From JAZDRH01 sp047470865 (lineage in GTDB: Bacteria > Pseudomonadota > Gammaproteobacteria > Pseudomonadales > Pseudomonadaceae), in the NCBI RefSeq assembly GCF_047470865.1, contig NZ_JAZDRH010000052.1, forward strand, positions 1 through 5,844: 5,844 nt of DNA. The letters are read 5' to 3'. The position numbers and the translations under genes were made by a program. The notes below the pieces were generated by a model, which searched no databases, had not been told where the DNA came from, and worked only from the letters and a program-made list of their open reading frames with translations. Shown here in pieces: positions 1 through 5,844 of the stretch (positions are counted from its first letter, which is position 1; every line of letters begins with the position of its first letter).

Positions 1-52
1 CCGTAGCATCTAAGCAATATTTTTTTATTTCAATTGATTGATTTTTATCCAT
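1..52 (-). CDS. 5' end of a small gene after the Rhs tail, candidate immunity gene (partial)
   Basis: The first 17 codons of a gene that runs off the left edge, beginning MDKNQSIEIKKYCLDAT. I chose the ATG at 52-50 because a GGTGA Shine-Dalgarno-like stretch (58-62) lies 5 nt upstream; an in-frame ATG at 64-62 would add four residues (MVIT) but lacks a clear ribosome site. The start lies 17 nt after the TAA (72-70) that closes the last Rhs reading frame, so the two would be translated as a pair. In Rhs and contact-dependent toxin loci the gene directly after the toxin tip is normally its immunity gene; that role is inferred from position only. Too little is visible to recognise a family. Confidence 0.55.
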   Translation of the reverse strand, partial: MDKNQSIEIKKYCLDAT

Positions 53-69
53 TGTAATCACCATAAAAT

Positions 70-315
70 TTAATCAAAATACCCCATACATTTTTTATAA
101 CATTTAGTATACTCTGAAGCTTGGTAATCGCCAATTGGTGATGGAAGATAATGTTGACACTCTTGAAAACATCTTTCATCTTTTTCTTTAGCACTTTCAG
201 AAATAACTATTATGCTACCACTACATCCACTAGCTGTAGTATCATCTGAACTGCCCCAAATTGCCTTTATATCTTTATATCCTCCATATACACCATAAAC
301 AGGATTAAGTGCTCT
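70..315 (-). pseudogene. Frameshifted Rhs C-terminal tip with twin CX3C motif
   Basis: About 81 codons that continue the Rhs protein in another frame after an 11-base deletion. The frame has a TAG at 321-319 and no usable start, so it is not translated alone. It reads ALNPVYGVYGGYKDIKAIWG, then SSDDTTASGCSGS, and ends in a Cys-rich tail with CFQEC and KCYKKCMGYFD around LPSPIGDYQASEY; TAA at 72-70. The first part matches the orphan tip at 5029-5685 almost residue for residue, which proves the frame; the tail after GCSGS does not match and is probably the variable effector end. Two CX3C pairs and the LPSPxGD stretch look like a conserved small module, and I recall similar ends on other Rhs proteins, but I cannot assign a toxic activity. 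Confidence 0.75.
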
Positions 316-368
316 CGCCTACAGTTTGATTACCTAAACGGGTATTACTCACTGATGAAACAGCATCA
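215..368 (-). repeat. Copy A of the shared pre-toxin segment
   Basis: Nearly identical to 5219-5413 in the same orientation. It encodes DAVSSVSNTRLGNQTVGE, then (shifted) ALNPVYGVYGGYKDIKAIWG to GCSGS. It is 41 bases shorter than copy B: 11 bases lost near 313-318 (frame-breaking) and 30 bases lost at the CTGTAG near 234-239 (in frame, 10 residues). Only about four substitutions separate the copies outside the indels. Homology stops sharply at both ends. This marks the common linker on which different toxin ends are carried. Confidence 0.92.
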
Positions 369-1810
369 ACTGCTGCCTGCCCACAATTGCTAGCAACACA
401 TACGCTACCAGCAGCGGTGGCTGCTCCACCTGCAATCCAATACGCAATAGGAATACCAAACCAGACGACTCGTCCATCAGGATCTTTATATCTGAGCGCA
501 TTTCCCTCAGCATACCCATAATGGTTAATACCACCCCCCAAGCCGATCGGATCACTTTGGCTATAACGTCCTACTCTTGGGTTGTAGTCCCTGTAGTAGT
601 TGTAATGCGTGCCCGTCTCTGCATCAAAGTACTGTCCAGGGTAGCGCAGGTTCATGGTGATCTGGTTGGTGCGGTTGGGCGTGGTTTCCCCAAAGGCTTG
701 CATTTGGGCTTGCCATGTGGCGTTACCTTCGCTATTGGCGGCTATCTGTGGTGTGCCTAGGTGGTCGTTGTAAAGATAATGGTAGTTGGCGTTATTGAGT
801 GTGCCTGTTGTGGTGGCGCTGTGGTTAAGGTTGGCTTGCCAGAGGGGTTGTGTTCCCCACTCGCTGTCAGGTTTCCAGCCATAGGCTATTTGTAGTTGGC
901 CTTGTTCGTTTAGTTCGCCGATGAGGCCTTCGTCGGTATATAGGTAGTAAGTGGTTTCACCATTGATTTGTTTGCTGATGCGTTGCCCAAAGGGGTTGTA
1001 GTGGTAGATGGCGATTTCGGTGTTGTTACGTTTGATGCAGGTTAGGCGGTCAGCGGTGTTGTAGCCGTAGTCTAAGGTTTCTAGGGCTGTTTTCTTTTGG
1101 GTGAGTTGGCCTGTTGGGCTGTAAGCTAAGTTCTCTTGCTGGCTGCCAGTTCCCCAGCGGATCAGTTGGTCGTGGCTGTTGTATTGCCATTCACCCGGTT
1201 GATGTCGGCTGCCGATGCGGTTGCTGATGGCGTCGTAGGTGTAGCCTTCATCAGGTAAACCAAGGGTTTGTAGGGCTTGATCAGGTTTGGCCTCTATTAG
1301 GCGATCCAGTAGGTCATATTGGTAGTTGATGTGACCTTGTTCTGTTTGGCGTTTGCCGATGTTACCAGCTTGGGTGTATTGATAAATGCGGTTCATTAGG
1401 ACGCTGTTATTTTTGCCTGTGACGTTGATAGTTAGTGGGCGTAATAAGGCGTCGTAGTTGGTTTTTAGGGTGGCTCCAGGGTAGCTAATTTGTGTGGGAG
1501 CTAGCCATTGGTAGCTGTTCCAGGTGATGTGTTGTCCATTAGCTAAGGTGCTTTGTTTAAGCAGCGTTTTGTCATATTGGTAGGTGACTTTGCTGTTATC
1601 TGGGTAGATCAAAGAGGCTAAGCGGCCTTCGTTATCAAAGCTGTAGTCCAGTTGTTTGGTGAAGGCTTTGTCACCTGTGCCGTAGGTGATGCTTTCTTGC
1701 AGTACTCGCCCTAGGGCATCACGGCGGTATTGATGAAGGCTGTGGGTGTCACCGGTTTGTTTAATTTCAATGGGTTGACCAGCGTTGTCATAGCGATAGC
1801 TGATGCGTTG
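305..1810 (-). pseudogene. Rhs core, C-terminal fragment (last YD repeats and core-closing motif)
   Basis: This is the second piece of the broken Rhs gene, 501 codons after the 10-base duplication, with no start of its own: the best in-frame codon is a TTG at 1612, without ribosome site. It opens with ISYRYDNAGQPIEI, carries further YD repeats (YRRDALGRVL, YSFDNEGRLA, YQYDLLDRLIEA, YTYDAISNRI), and reaches the typical Rhs core end: YLYNDHLGTPQ, LRYPGQYFDAETGTHYNYYR, then YNPRVGRYSQSDPIGL (about 539-586), followed by NHYGYAEGNALRYKDPDG. In characterised Rhs proteins the core forms a hollow shell around the toxin, and the DPxGL region is where the tip is cleaved off. After the core comes a hydrophobic, Ala/Gly-rich stretch (VVWFGIPIAYWIAGGAATAA, about 405-470), perhaps a membrane segment, then the pre-toxin segment. 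The frame ends early at TAA 307-305 because of the 11-base deletion. Confidence 0.88.
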
Positions 1811-4157
1811 TTGGGCGTTGTTGGGCGTTGCTGCTGCCTTGGCTAAAGCTGGCTTGTTCGGTTAGGTTGCCCGCTAGGTCATATTGATAGGTGGTGTAGT
1901 CACCTTTGGCGTTGGTGCTTTTGATCAGTTGGTTCGCTGCGTCGTATTCGTAGGTGGTGGTGCCACTGCTAGGGCTGATTTCTTTAATCGTGTTGCCGTT
2001 GCTATCGTAGCTAAATTGGTGTTTGTTGCCGTTGGCGGTGATGACTTCAGTAAGTTCACCAAAGGTATTCCACACCTGTGTGGTGGTGTTGCCCAGTGCG
2101 TCCGTGATAACAGTGATGTTGCCTAGTTCGTCGTATTGGGTTTGCTGGGTGCGTTTGCCAGGTAAGGTGCTGCTGACCAGTTGCCCTTGTTCATCATAGC
2201 TGTATTGGCTGGTGAGTTGTTCTGTGGTGCTTAGCCATTGTGTGGTTTGGGTGGTACGTCCTTTTTGATCGTAGCGGTAGGTTTCACTGTAGGTAGGGTA
2301 GATGGTTTTGATCAGTCGTCCTACAACATCGGCGCTGTTGCCATATTCATGTTTGATCTGATTCCCCATAGGGTCAGTTTCTGTGATCAAACGTCCTTGC
2401 TCATCATAGGTTTGTTGAGTTTTTAAACCTGAGGGTGAGGTGATTTCTATCAGTTGGTTGACAAGGTTGTAGTGTTCTTGGCGAGTTTCACCTAGGGTGT
2501 TTTTAAGGCTAATACGTGAGCCGGTGTGATCAAAGGTGTAGCTTTGTTGGCTGCTAAAGCCTAGGGCGTTGGTGTATTGGGTTATACGCCCAGCAAAGTC
2601 GGTTTCATAGGTTTCGCTTTGGTTGAGGGGGTTGATGCTTTGGCGTAAGTTGCCTGCGTTGTCATAACGGTAGTGCCAAATGCCTCCCAGTGGGTTTTTC
2701 GCTTGGGTGATCTGGCCTTGGCTGTTAACGCTGATGTGGTAGGTGTTGCCTTTGCTATCCGTGAGTTCGCTAACATTGCCGTTATTGTCATATTTGAGTT
2801 TGATAGTGCGGCTGTTATCGCCGTTGCCAACGGTAATTTGGGTAGCTTGGCCGTACTGGTCGTAGGTGAAGTGTGTTTGACGTTCGTTGGGACTACCTAG
2901 GGCTTCAATTGCGTTAATAACGTTGCCATTAGTATCGTAGGTCAGTTTGGCTACGATGCCTTTTGGGCTGGTATAGCGCGTCACTTGGTCAAAGTCGGTG
3001 GAGTATTCAAAGTGTTCGGTGGTGCCATCAGGGTGTGTGATTGTTACTGGGCGCTGGGTGGCACTGTAGTCAATGGTGGTGGTATGACCTCTGGCATCGG
3101 TGACTAGGCGGCGGTATTTGTTTTCAAAAACAACGCGTTGTTCTACTACACCATTAACAGTTCTTGACAGTAATTTGCCATCGGCATTGGATAAAGTTTC
3201 TACCTTTCGTCCTAAGGCATCTGTGCTGGTAATCAGGTAGGTTTTTTTGGTTTTGTCGTACTGTGAGTTGATTAAGGTGGTAGCACCTGTTTTAGCAACA
3301 AACTGACCTACACGGGCGGGTTTGATATCGCGTTGGATGCTGCTTAGGGTAACAGGCTTGGTGGCTTCGGTTAGTTTACCGCTGGTCATTGCCAGTTGTG
3401 CGGCAGGTACTGAGGCGTCATATACGACTTTAAAGACGCCGCCATCAGGTTCGGTGCGTTGTATGAGTTGGCTGTCATGGTTGTATTGGTACGACCAATC
3501 AAAGCCTAAAACGTCTGTCACTGTTCGCAGTTGGTTGCCGTTCCAGTGGTAGGTGACGCTGCGGTTATCACGGTCTTTGGCGTTGATCAGTTTTTCTTGG
3601 CTGTCGTAGCTAAATTGGTAAGCTAAGTTGCCGTGATGATCATTGATCTGTGTTAGTCGCCCTTCACTGTCACGAATAAAGTGAACGCTGATGTTATTAC
3701 GGTCGCCTGATTTAAGTATACGCCCTTGGCTATCGTAATCAATCCAGTTGCCTGAAGGGTCGCTCCAACGCCAGCCGTCATTGGTTTTTACAAGGCTGTA
3801 TTTTTCGTATTGATAGGTGCTAGCACTGTTACTGCGTTTATAAATAGCTCCAGAGCGTTCGATGGATTGAACGCCATTGCCTAGAGGGTCTGCTATAAAG
3901 CGTAAAGTGGTCCAGTTAGGGTTAACTGTCCAGCGTCCGTTGGACCAAGTACGGTTAAGGTCAATACTACCCCCCAGCACTTTAACGCTAAGGTCGGTGG
4001 TGGTTTCAACGTATTCGGCATTGGGTTGTTTAACTACGGCATTTGGGAAACCGCCTACCGCTGCCTGTGCAGCAGTGGCTCCTAGCAAGCAACTTGATAG
4101 CGCGCTGATAATAACTAGGTTATAAAAACGCGGTTGGATACCTTTTGATATAGACAT
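1788..4157 (-). pseudogene. Rhs/YD-repeat protein, N-terminal fragment with signal peptide
   Basis: 789 residues. I prefer the ATG at 4157 to the one at 4175: AGGT lies 8 nt before it, and the protein then begins with a clean signal peptide, MSISKGIQPRF, a hydrophobic run (LVIISALSSCLLGATA) and a likely cut after AQA at residue 32. LSSC is a possible lipobox but sits too early in the hydrophobic run to be my first choice. Residues 40-110 (LGGSIDLNRTWSNGRW and on) resemble the opening strands of Rhs shells. From about residue 140 the protein is a chain of YD repeats (YDSQGRI, YDTNGNV, YDNNGNV, YDNAGNL, YDEQGRL, YDELGNI, YDSNGNT). No PAAR or other type VI domain is present. The frame ends in RPTTHQLSL because of a 10-base duplication; without it the protein runs on into 1810-305. 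Full length with both breaks mended would be 1362 residues, normal for Rhs proteins. Confidence 0.9.
1805..1830. repeat. 10-base tandem repeat that breaks the Rhs frame
   Basis: TTGGGCGTTG occurs twice in a row (1811-1820, 1821-1830), and the preceding GCGTTG (1805-1810) extends the period to 2.6 units. Ten bases shift the frame by one. Deleting one unit joins SQGSSNAQQR directly to ISYRYDNAGQP, a normal YD repeat, so the duplication is the lesion. A short unit in tandem is also what slipped-strand phase variation would need. Confidence 0.93.
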
Positions 4158-4226
4158 CTTAATTACCTGCTCCATAGCCGCCTGTTACAGCGCAAGATCC
4201 ATCACATACGGGGATACAGCCTGATA

Positions 4227-4254
4227 TTTATATATTAAAATCAGCATATTTCAA
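4227..4254 (-). promoter_or_regulatory. Candidate sigma-70 promoter for the Rhs gene
   Basis: On the minus strand TTGAAA (4254-4249) and TATAAA (4232-4227) are separated by 16 bases; each matches its consensus at five of six positions. Transcription would start near 4220, giving a leader of about 60 nt to the ATG at 4157. It overlaps the 3' end of the broken small gene, so Rhs could be transcribed separately from the genes upstream. The region is AT-rich, so a chance match is possible. Confidence 0.4.
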
Positions 4255-4617
4255 TCTAACTCTTTTACCAGAAACCAACTTATTTATCTTTTTCCTAGTA
4301 CTTACTGTATATGTAGGACTTGATAACTCTACAGTATCATGCGGTGTTTCACCCTCATCGTCCGAGAAAGTTTTTTTAAATATAGCGGCTATCTCTCTTA
4401 CACCTTCCACACAGAGAGTACATTCTTCACCATTATATACAAATGTTCTATTTTCATTTACAAATCTCTTTCCACAGAGAATAGCTTTTTCTTTTAATCG
4501 GATACCACCTCTTTATAGCAAATAGTATTTTTGAATTATAGGTATTAATTTGAATTTTTTAAATTTTGGCTTTACACTTATGATCACACAAGCAACAAAC
4601 CAAGATTCACTAAGCAT
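4228..4617 (-). pseudogene. Small DUF4288-like (probable immunity) gene interrupted by TAA
   Basis: A 130-codon frame with one internal stop. It starts at ATG 4617 behind a strong GGAGGA (4626-4621), reads MLSESWFVACVIISVKPK and on to YYLL, meets TAA at 4515-4513, and then stays open in the same frame through IRLKEKAILCGKRFVNENR, FVYNGEECTLCVEGVREIAAI and RKKINKLVSGKRVRLKYADF to TAA 4230-4228. The two halves together follow the layout of the neighbour at 4632-5000 (a WFxxxVIISVK opening strand, a YLL-E type motif exactly at the stop, a G-V/I-xxI-xxI stretch, a basic RKxxxxLV end), so a single GAA or CAA to TAA change is the simplest reading. An AGAGGTGG follows the stop, but no ATG, GTG or TTG lies at the right distance; the first in-frame GTG is at 4410. 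DUF4288 is a by-eye resemblance; the immunity role comes from context. Confidence 0.65.
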
Positions 4618-4620
4618 ATT

Positions 4621-4626
4621 TCCTCC
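4621..4626 (-). promoter_or_regulatory. Strong Shine-Dalgarno of the interrupted small gene
   Basis: GGAGGA on the minus strand, with the ATG at 4617 four to five bases on. It is the best ribosome site in the window and shows that the frame from 4617 was a real gene start although only 34 codons precede the stop. Confidence 0.75.
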
Positions 4627-4631
4627 AAAAA

Positions 4632-5000
4632 TCAAATCTTCTCAATAATAACATTTTTAAATTGAACTAATCTTTTTAAATTTTTTCTTTTAACTAAAAG
4701 CATTGATGAAAATATCTCTGAACAATCGTCAGGTTTTTCACTTAACTCAACAACTTTACTAATTCCATGAAATTCATACTCAGATGAGCAATTATTTACT
4801 GAATAATTATCTCTATAGTTCTCATCATCTGCATAAGCATCTTTATAGAGAGATTCAATTTTATGTTCTAAATCCTCGCCATCTTTTAACTCAAGTAAAA
4901 AAATAACATCTTCAACAGCTATTTCTTTTTTTCTGCTATCTGACTTTAAACTAATAACCACACTAACAGAATAAAATTTATTTCCCATATATTTATTCAT
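4632..5000 (-). CDS. Small acidic protein, DUF4288-like, probable immunity protein of the orphan tip
   Basis: 122 residues with no signal peptide or membrane segment, so cytoplasmic. The ATG at 5000 follows AGGGGA (5012-5007) by six bases, a good ribosome site. It begins with a strand, KFYSVSVVISLK, continues with VEDVIFLLELKDGEDLEHKI, an acidic middle (DAYADDENYRDNY), then EYEFHGISKVVEL and SEIFSSMLL, and ends basic (VKRKNLKRLVQFK). This pattern of an opening strand, an FLLE motif, a helix and a late E-I/V-F/Y-S motif resembles the DUF4288 family, whose members are common beside polymorphic toxins; I judge this by eye. It lies 28 nt after the orphan tip and 14 nt before the next small gene, so the three form one operon. 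Immunity to the tip at 5029-5685 is inferred from that order. Confidence 0.72.
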   Translation of the reverse strand: MNKYMGNKFYSVSVVISLKSDSRKKEIAVEDVIFLLELKDGEDLEHKIESLYKDAYADDENYRDNYSVNNCSSEYEFHGISKVVELSEKPDDCSEIFSSMLLVKRKNLKRLVQFKNVIIEKI

Positions 5001-5006
5001 TTATAG

Positions 5007-5012
5007 TCCCCT
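5007..5012 (-). promoter_or_regulatory. Shine-Dalgarno of the 122-residue gene
   Basis: AGGGGA on the minus strand, six bases before the ATG at 5000. It supports Met1 over the in-frame Met5 as start. By contrast, the orphan tip upstream has no comparable site. Confidence 0.65.
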
Positions 5013-5028
5013 GCTGTATGTTTACAAT

Positions 5029-5685
5029 TTAATGCTTTTCTAGCTTTTTGTATTTTTTCCTTTCTATGCCACTTCTCGTTCTCCGCTCAAGTTCTATAAG
5101 ATAATCACAAGGATCTATACCTTTTTCTTTTGCTAATACTAAGGCTTCTCTAGAATATTCATTAGCTATATTCTGCTTTCCTCCTTTTGCATACATAATA
5201 TCTGGAGAAGTTGGAATACTACCACTACATCCATTAGCTGTAGCATTGGCACCACAGTTCCTCTTTTCTGTAGTATCATCTGAACTACCCCAAATTGCCT
5301 TTATATCTTTATATCCTCCATATGCACCATAAACAGGATTAAGTGCTCGCAGTGATATCTCGCCTACAGTTTGATTACCTAAACGGTTATTACTCACTGA
5401 TGAAACAGCATCATAGCAACCCGTCCCTAATACTGATTTACAGGCACGCCCCACTTCATCACACGGCTTATTTCCCAACTTTTTTGATTTATTATTAATC
5501 CACTCTTTGGGAAAATCTTCTAGCTTAATATCTTCACCTACCTCAGGACATCTATCAAGGGGTATCTCCCAAATACTACACCATGGTGCAAAAAGCAGCC
5601 CATCAGAATCCAAAAACCTCAATCTATTCCCACCCGCACACCCATAGTAGTTGATGCTACCTAGGTCGAAATGATGATTCGACAT
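5029..5685 (-). CDS. Orphan Rhs C-terminal tip (pre-toxin plus putative toxin end)
   Basis: 218 residues. Residues 7-30 (FDLGSINYYGCAGGNRLRF, then LDSDG) match the very end of the Rhs core in this window (GGINHYGYAEGNALRYKDPDG), so the gene begins at the core/tip junction and lacks the shell. A Cys-containing stretch follows (APWCSIW, NKPCDEVGRACKSVLGTGC), then the pre-toxin segment shared with the Rhs tail (DAVSSVSNNRLGNQTVGE to GCSGS, about residues 92-156). The end is a charged helical region, NEYSREALVLAKEKGIDPCD to KKYKKLEKH, presumably the effector; I recall DPC-type ends on other Rhs tips but cannot name the activity. No Shine-Dalgarno precedes the ATG at 5685, and an in-frame TGA lies a few codons upstream, so it may be a silent cassette rather than an expressed gene. 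Orphan tips usually lie downstream of an rhs gene; this one lies upstream of the one visible here. Confidence 0.8.
   Translation of the reverse strand: MSNHHFDLGSINYYGCAGGNRLRFLDSDGLLFAPWCSIWEIPLDRCPEVGEDIKLEDFPKEWINNKSKKLGNKPCDEVGRACKSVLGTGCYDAVSSVSNNRLGNQTVGEISLRALNPVYGAYGGYKDIKAIWGSSDDTTEKRNCGANATANGCSGSIPTSPDIMYAKGGKQNIANEYSREALVLAKEKGIDPCDYLIELERRTRSGIERKKYKKLEKH
5219..5413 (-). repeat. Copy B of the shared pre-toxin segment
   Basis: The longer version of 215-368, in the same orientation. It keeps the 11 bases missing from copy A (encoding part of GEISLRALNP) and a 30-base block between two CTGTAG hexamers (5239-5244 and 5269-5274) that encodes EKRNCGANAT. Its frame is open throughout, which makes it the reference for judging the damage in copy A. 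Confidence 0.92.
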
Positions 5686-5782
5686 CTTTATAAAACTGAG
5701 AAACTCTCATCTTTTCAAATCGATGTGTCAGATCAAATCTGTGATTAATAGAACAGAAAATCTCAAGTTAAAATATTTTTTT

Positions 5783-5804
5783 ATTTTTGTACTGATACAA
5801 AAAT
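5783..5804. repeat. AT-rich perfect inverted repeat
   Basis: ATTTTTGTA and TACAAAAAT are perfect 9-base arms around a CTGA loop, about 100 bases upstream of the orphan tip start. On neither strand is it followed by a proper T-run after a GC-rich stem, so it is not a good intrinsic terminator. It could be an operator or chance in AT-rich DNA. The rest of 5686-5844 shows no gene and no convincing promoter. Confidence 0.35.
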
Positions 5805-5844
5805 TTTCTCCTATTCTCTCTATTACTATTAACATTTAGAGCAC

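Noticed and set aside
1884..2126. Open frames on the plus strand antisense to the Rhs gene (also 521-760, 2238-2426, 2673-2900, 3322-3552, 3877-4125) and a minus-strand frame at 2582-2830
   Set aside because: They are shadows of the YD-repeat coding frame: low-complexity translations, no ribosome sites, no recognisable domains.
70..4157. Programmed ribosomal frameshifting to join the Rhs pieces
   Set aside because: Neither junction has a slippery heptamer; both lesions are fully explained by a tandem duplication and by a deletion relative to the intact copy.
4158..4175. ATG at 4175 as the Rhs start
   Set aside because: The only purine-rich sequence before it is two bases away, and it adds MEQVIK in front of a clean signal peptide; the ATG at 4157 has a better-spaced AGGT.
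4228..4410. A separate 60-residue gene starting at GTG 4410
   Set aside because: No Shine-Dalgarno precedes the GTG, and the frame stays open for 34 codons upstream to the TAA at 4515-4513; it is better read as the 3' half of the interrupted gene.
5697..5709. Hairpin TGAGA-AAC-TCTCA just upstream of the orphan tip
   Set aside because: A 5-base stem is too weak for a terminator or a clear operator.
5714..5734. Two TCAAAT repeats before the orphan tip, considered as an attachment site or operator
   Set aside because: Six bases in AT-rich sequence is within chance, and no matching copy was found at the other end of the cassette.

Overview
The window is a polymorphic-toxin (Rhs/YD-repeat) locus in which every gene lies on the minus strand, so it reads from right to left. 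In order of transcription it holds: an orphan Rhs C-terminal tip (5685-5029); a small, probably immunity, gene (5000-4632); a second gene of the same type broken by an in-frame TAA (4617-4228); a large Rhs core gene with an N-terminal signal peptide (from 4157); and, at the left edge, the first codons of one more gene that starts 17 bases after the Rhs tail ends.

The Rhs gene is not intact. Its reading frame is broken by a 10-base tandem duplication at 1811-1830, which separates a 789-residue N-terminal piece from a C-terminal piece carrying the last YD repeats and the conserved end of the Rhs core. It is broken again near 313-318, where an 11-base deletion relative to the orphan tip moves the last 82 or so codons into another frame. 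Removing one 10-base copy and restoring the 11 bases gives a single frame from 4157 to 70 of 1362 codons plus stop. The arithmetic is exact, so I read 70-4157 as one recently damaged gene, a phase-variable gene in its off state, or an assembly error at two sites.

The orphan tip and the Rhs tail share a nearly identical segment (5219-5413 and 215-368). It differs by the 11-base indel, a 30-base in-frame indel flanked by CTGTAG repeats, and about four substitutions. Beyond it the two tails are unrelated, as expected for exchangeable toxin ends on a common pre-toxin segment. The small genes between them are placed as immunity genes; two share an architecture resembling the DUF4288 type, judged by eye.

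Base composition is mosaic: the core is moderately GC-rich (sampled lines about 38-53% GC), while the tips and small genes are AT-rich (sampled lines about 27-35%). This is classic for Rhs loci. The Sec-type signal peptide and Rhs style suggest a Gram-negative bacterium, most likely a gammaproteobacterium outside the Enterobacteriaceae since CTAG is not avoided, but the species cannot be fixed. No RNA gene, IS element, CRISPR array or convincing terminator was seen. No stretch over 300 bases lacks a gene or gene remnant; 5686-5844 holds only AT-rich sequence with one short palindrome.
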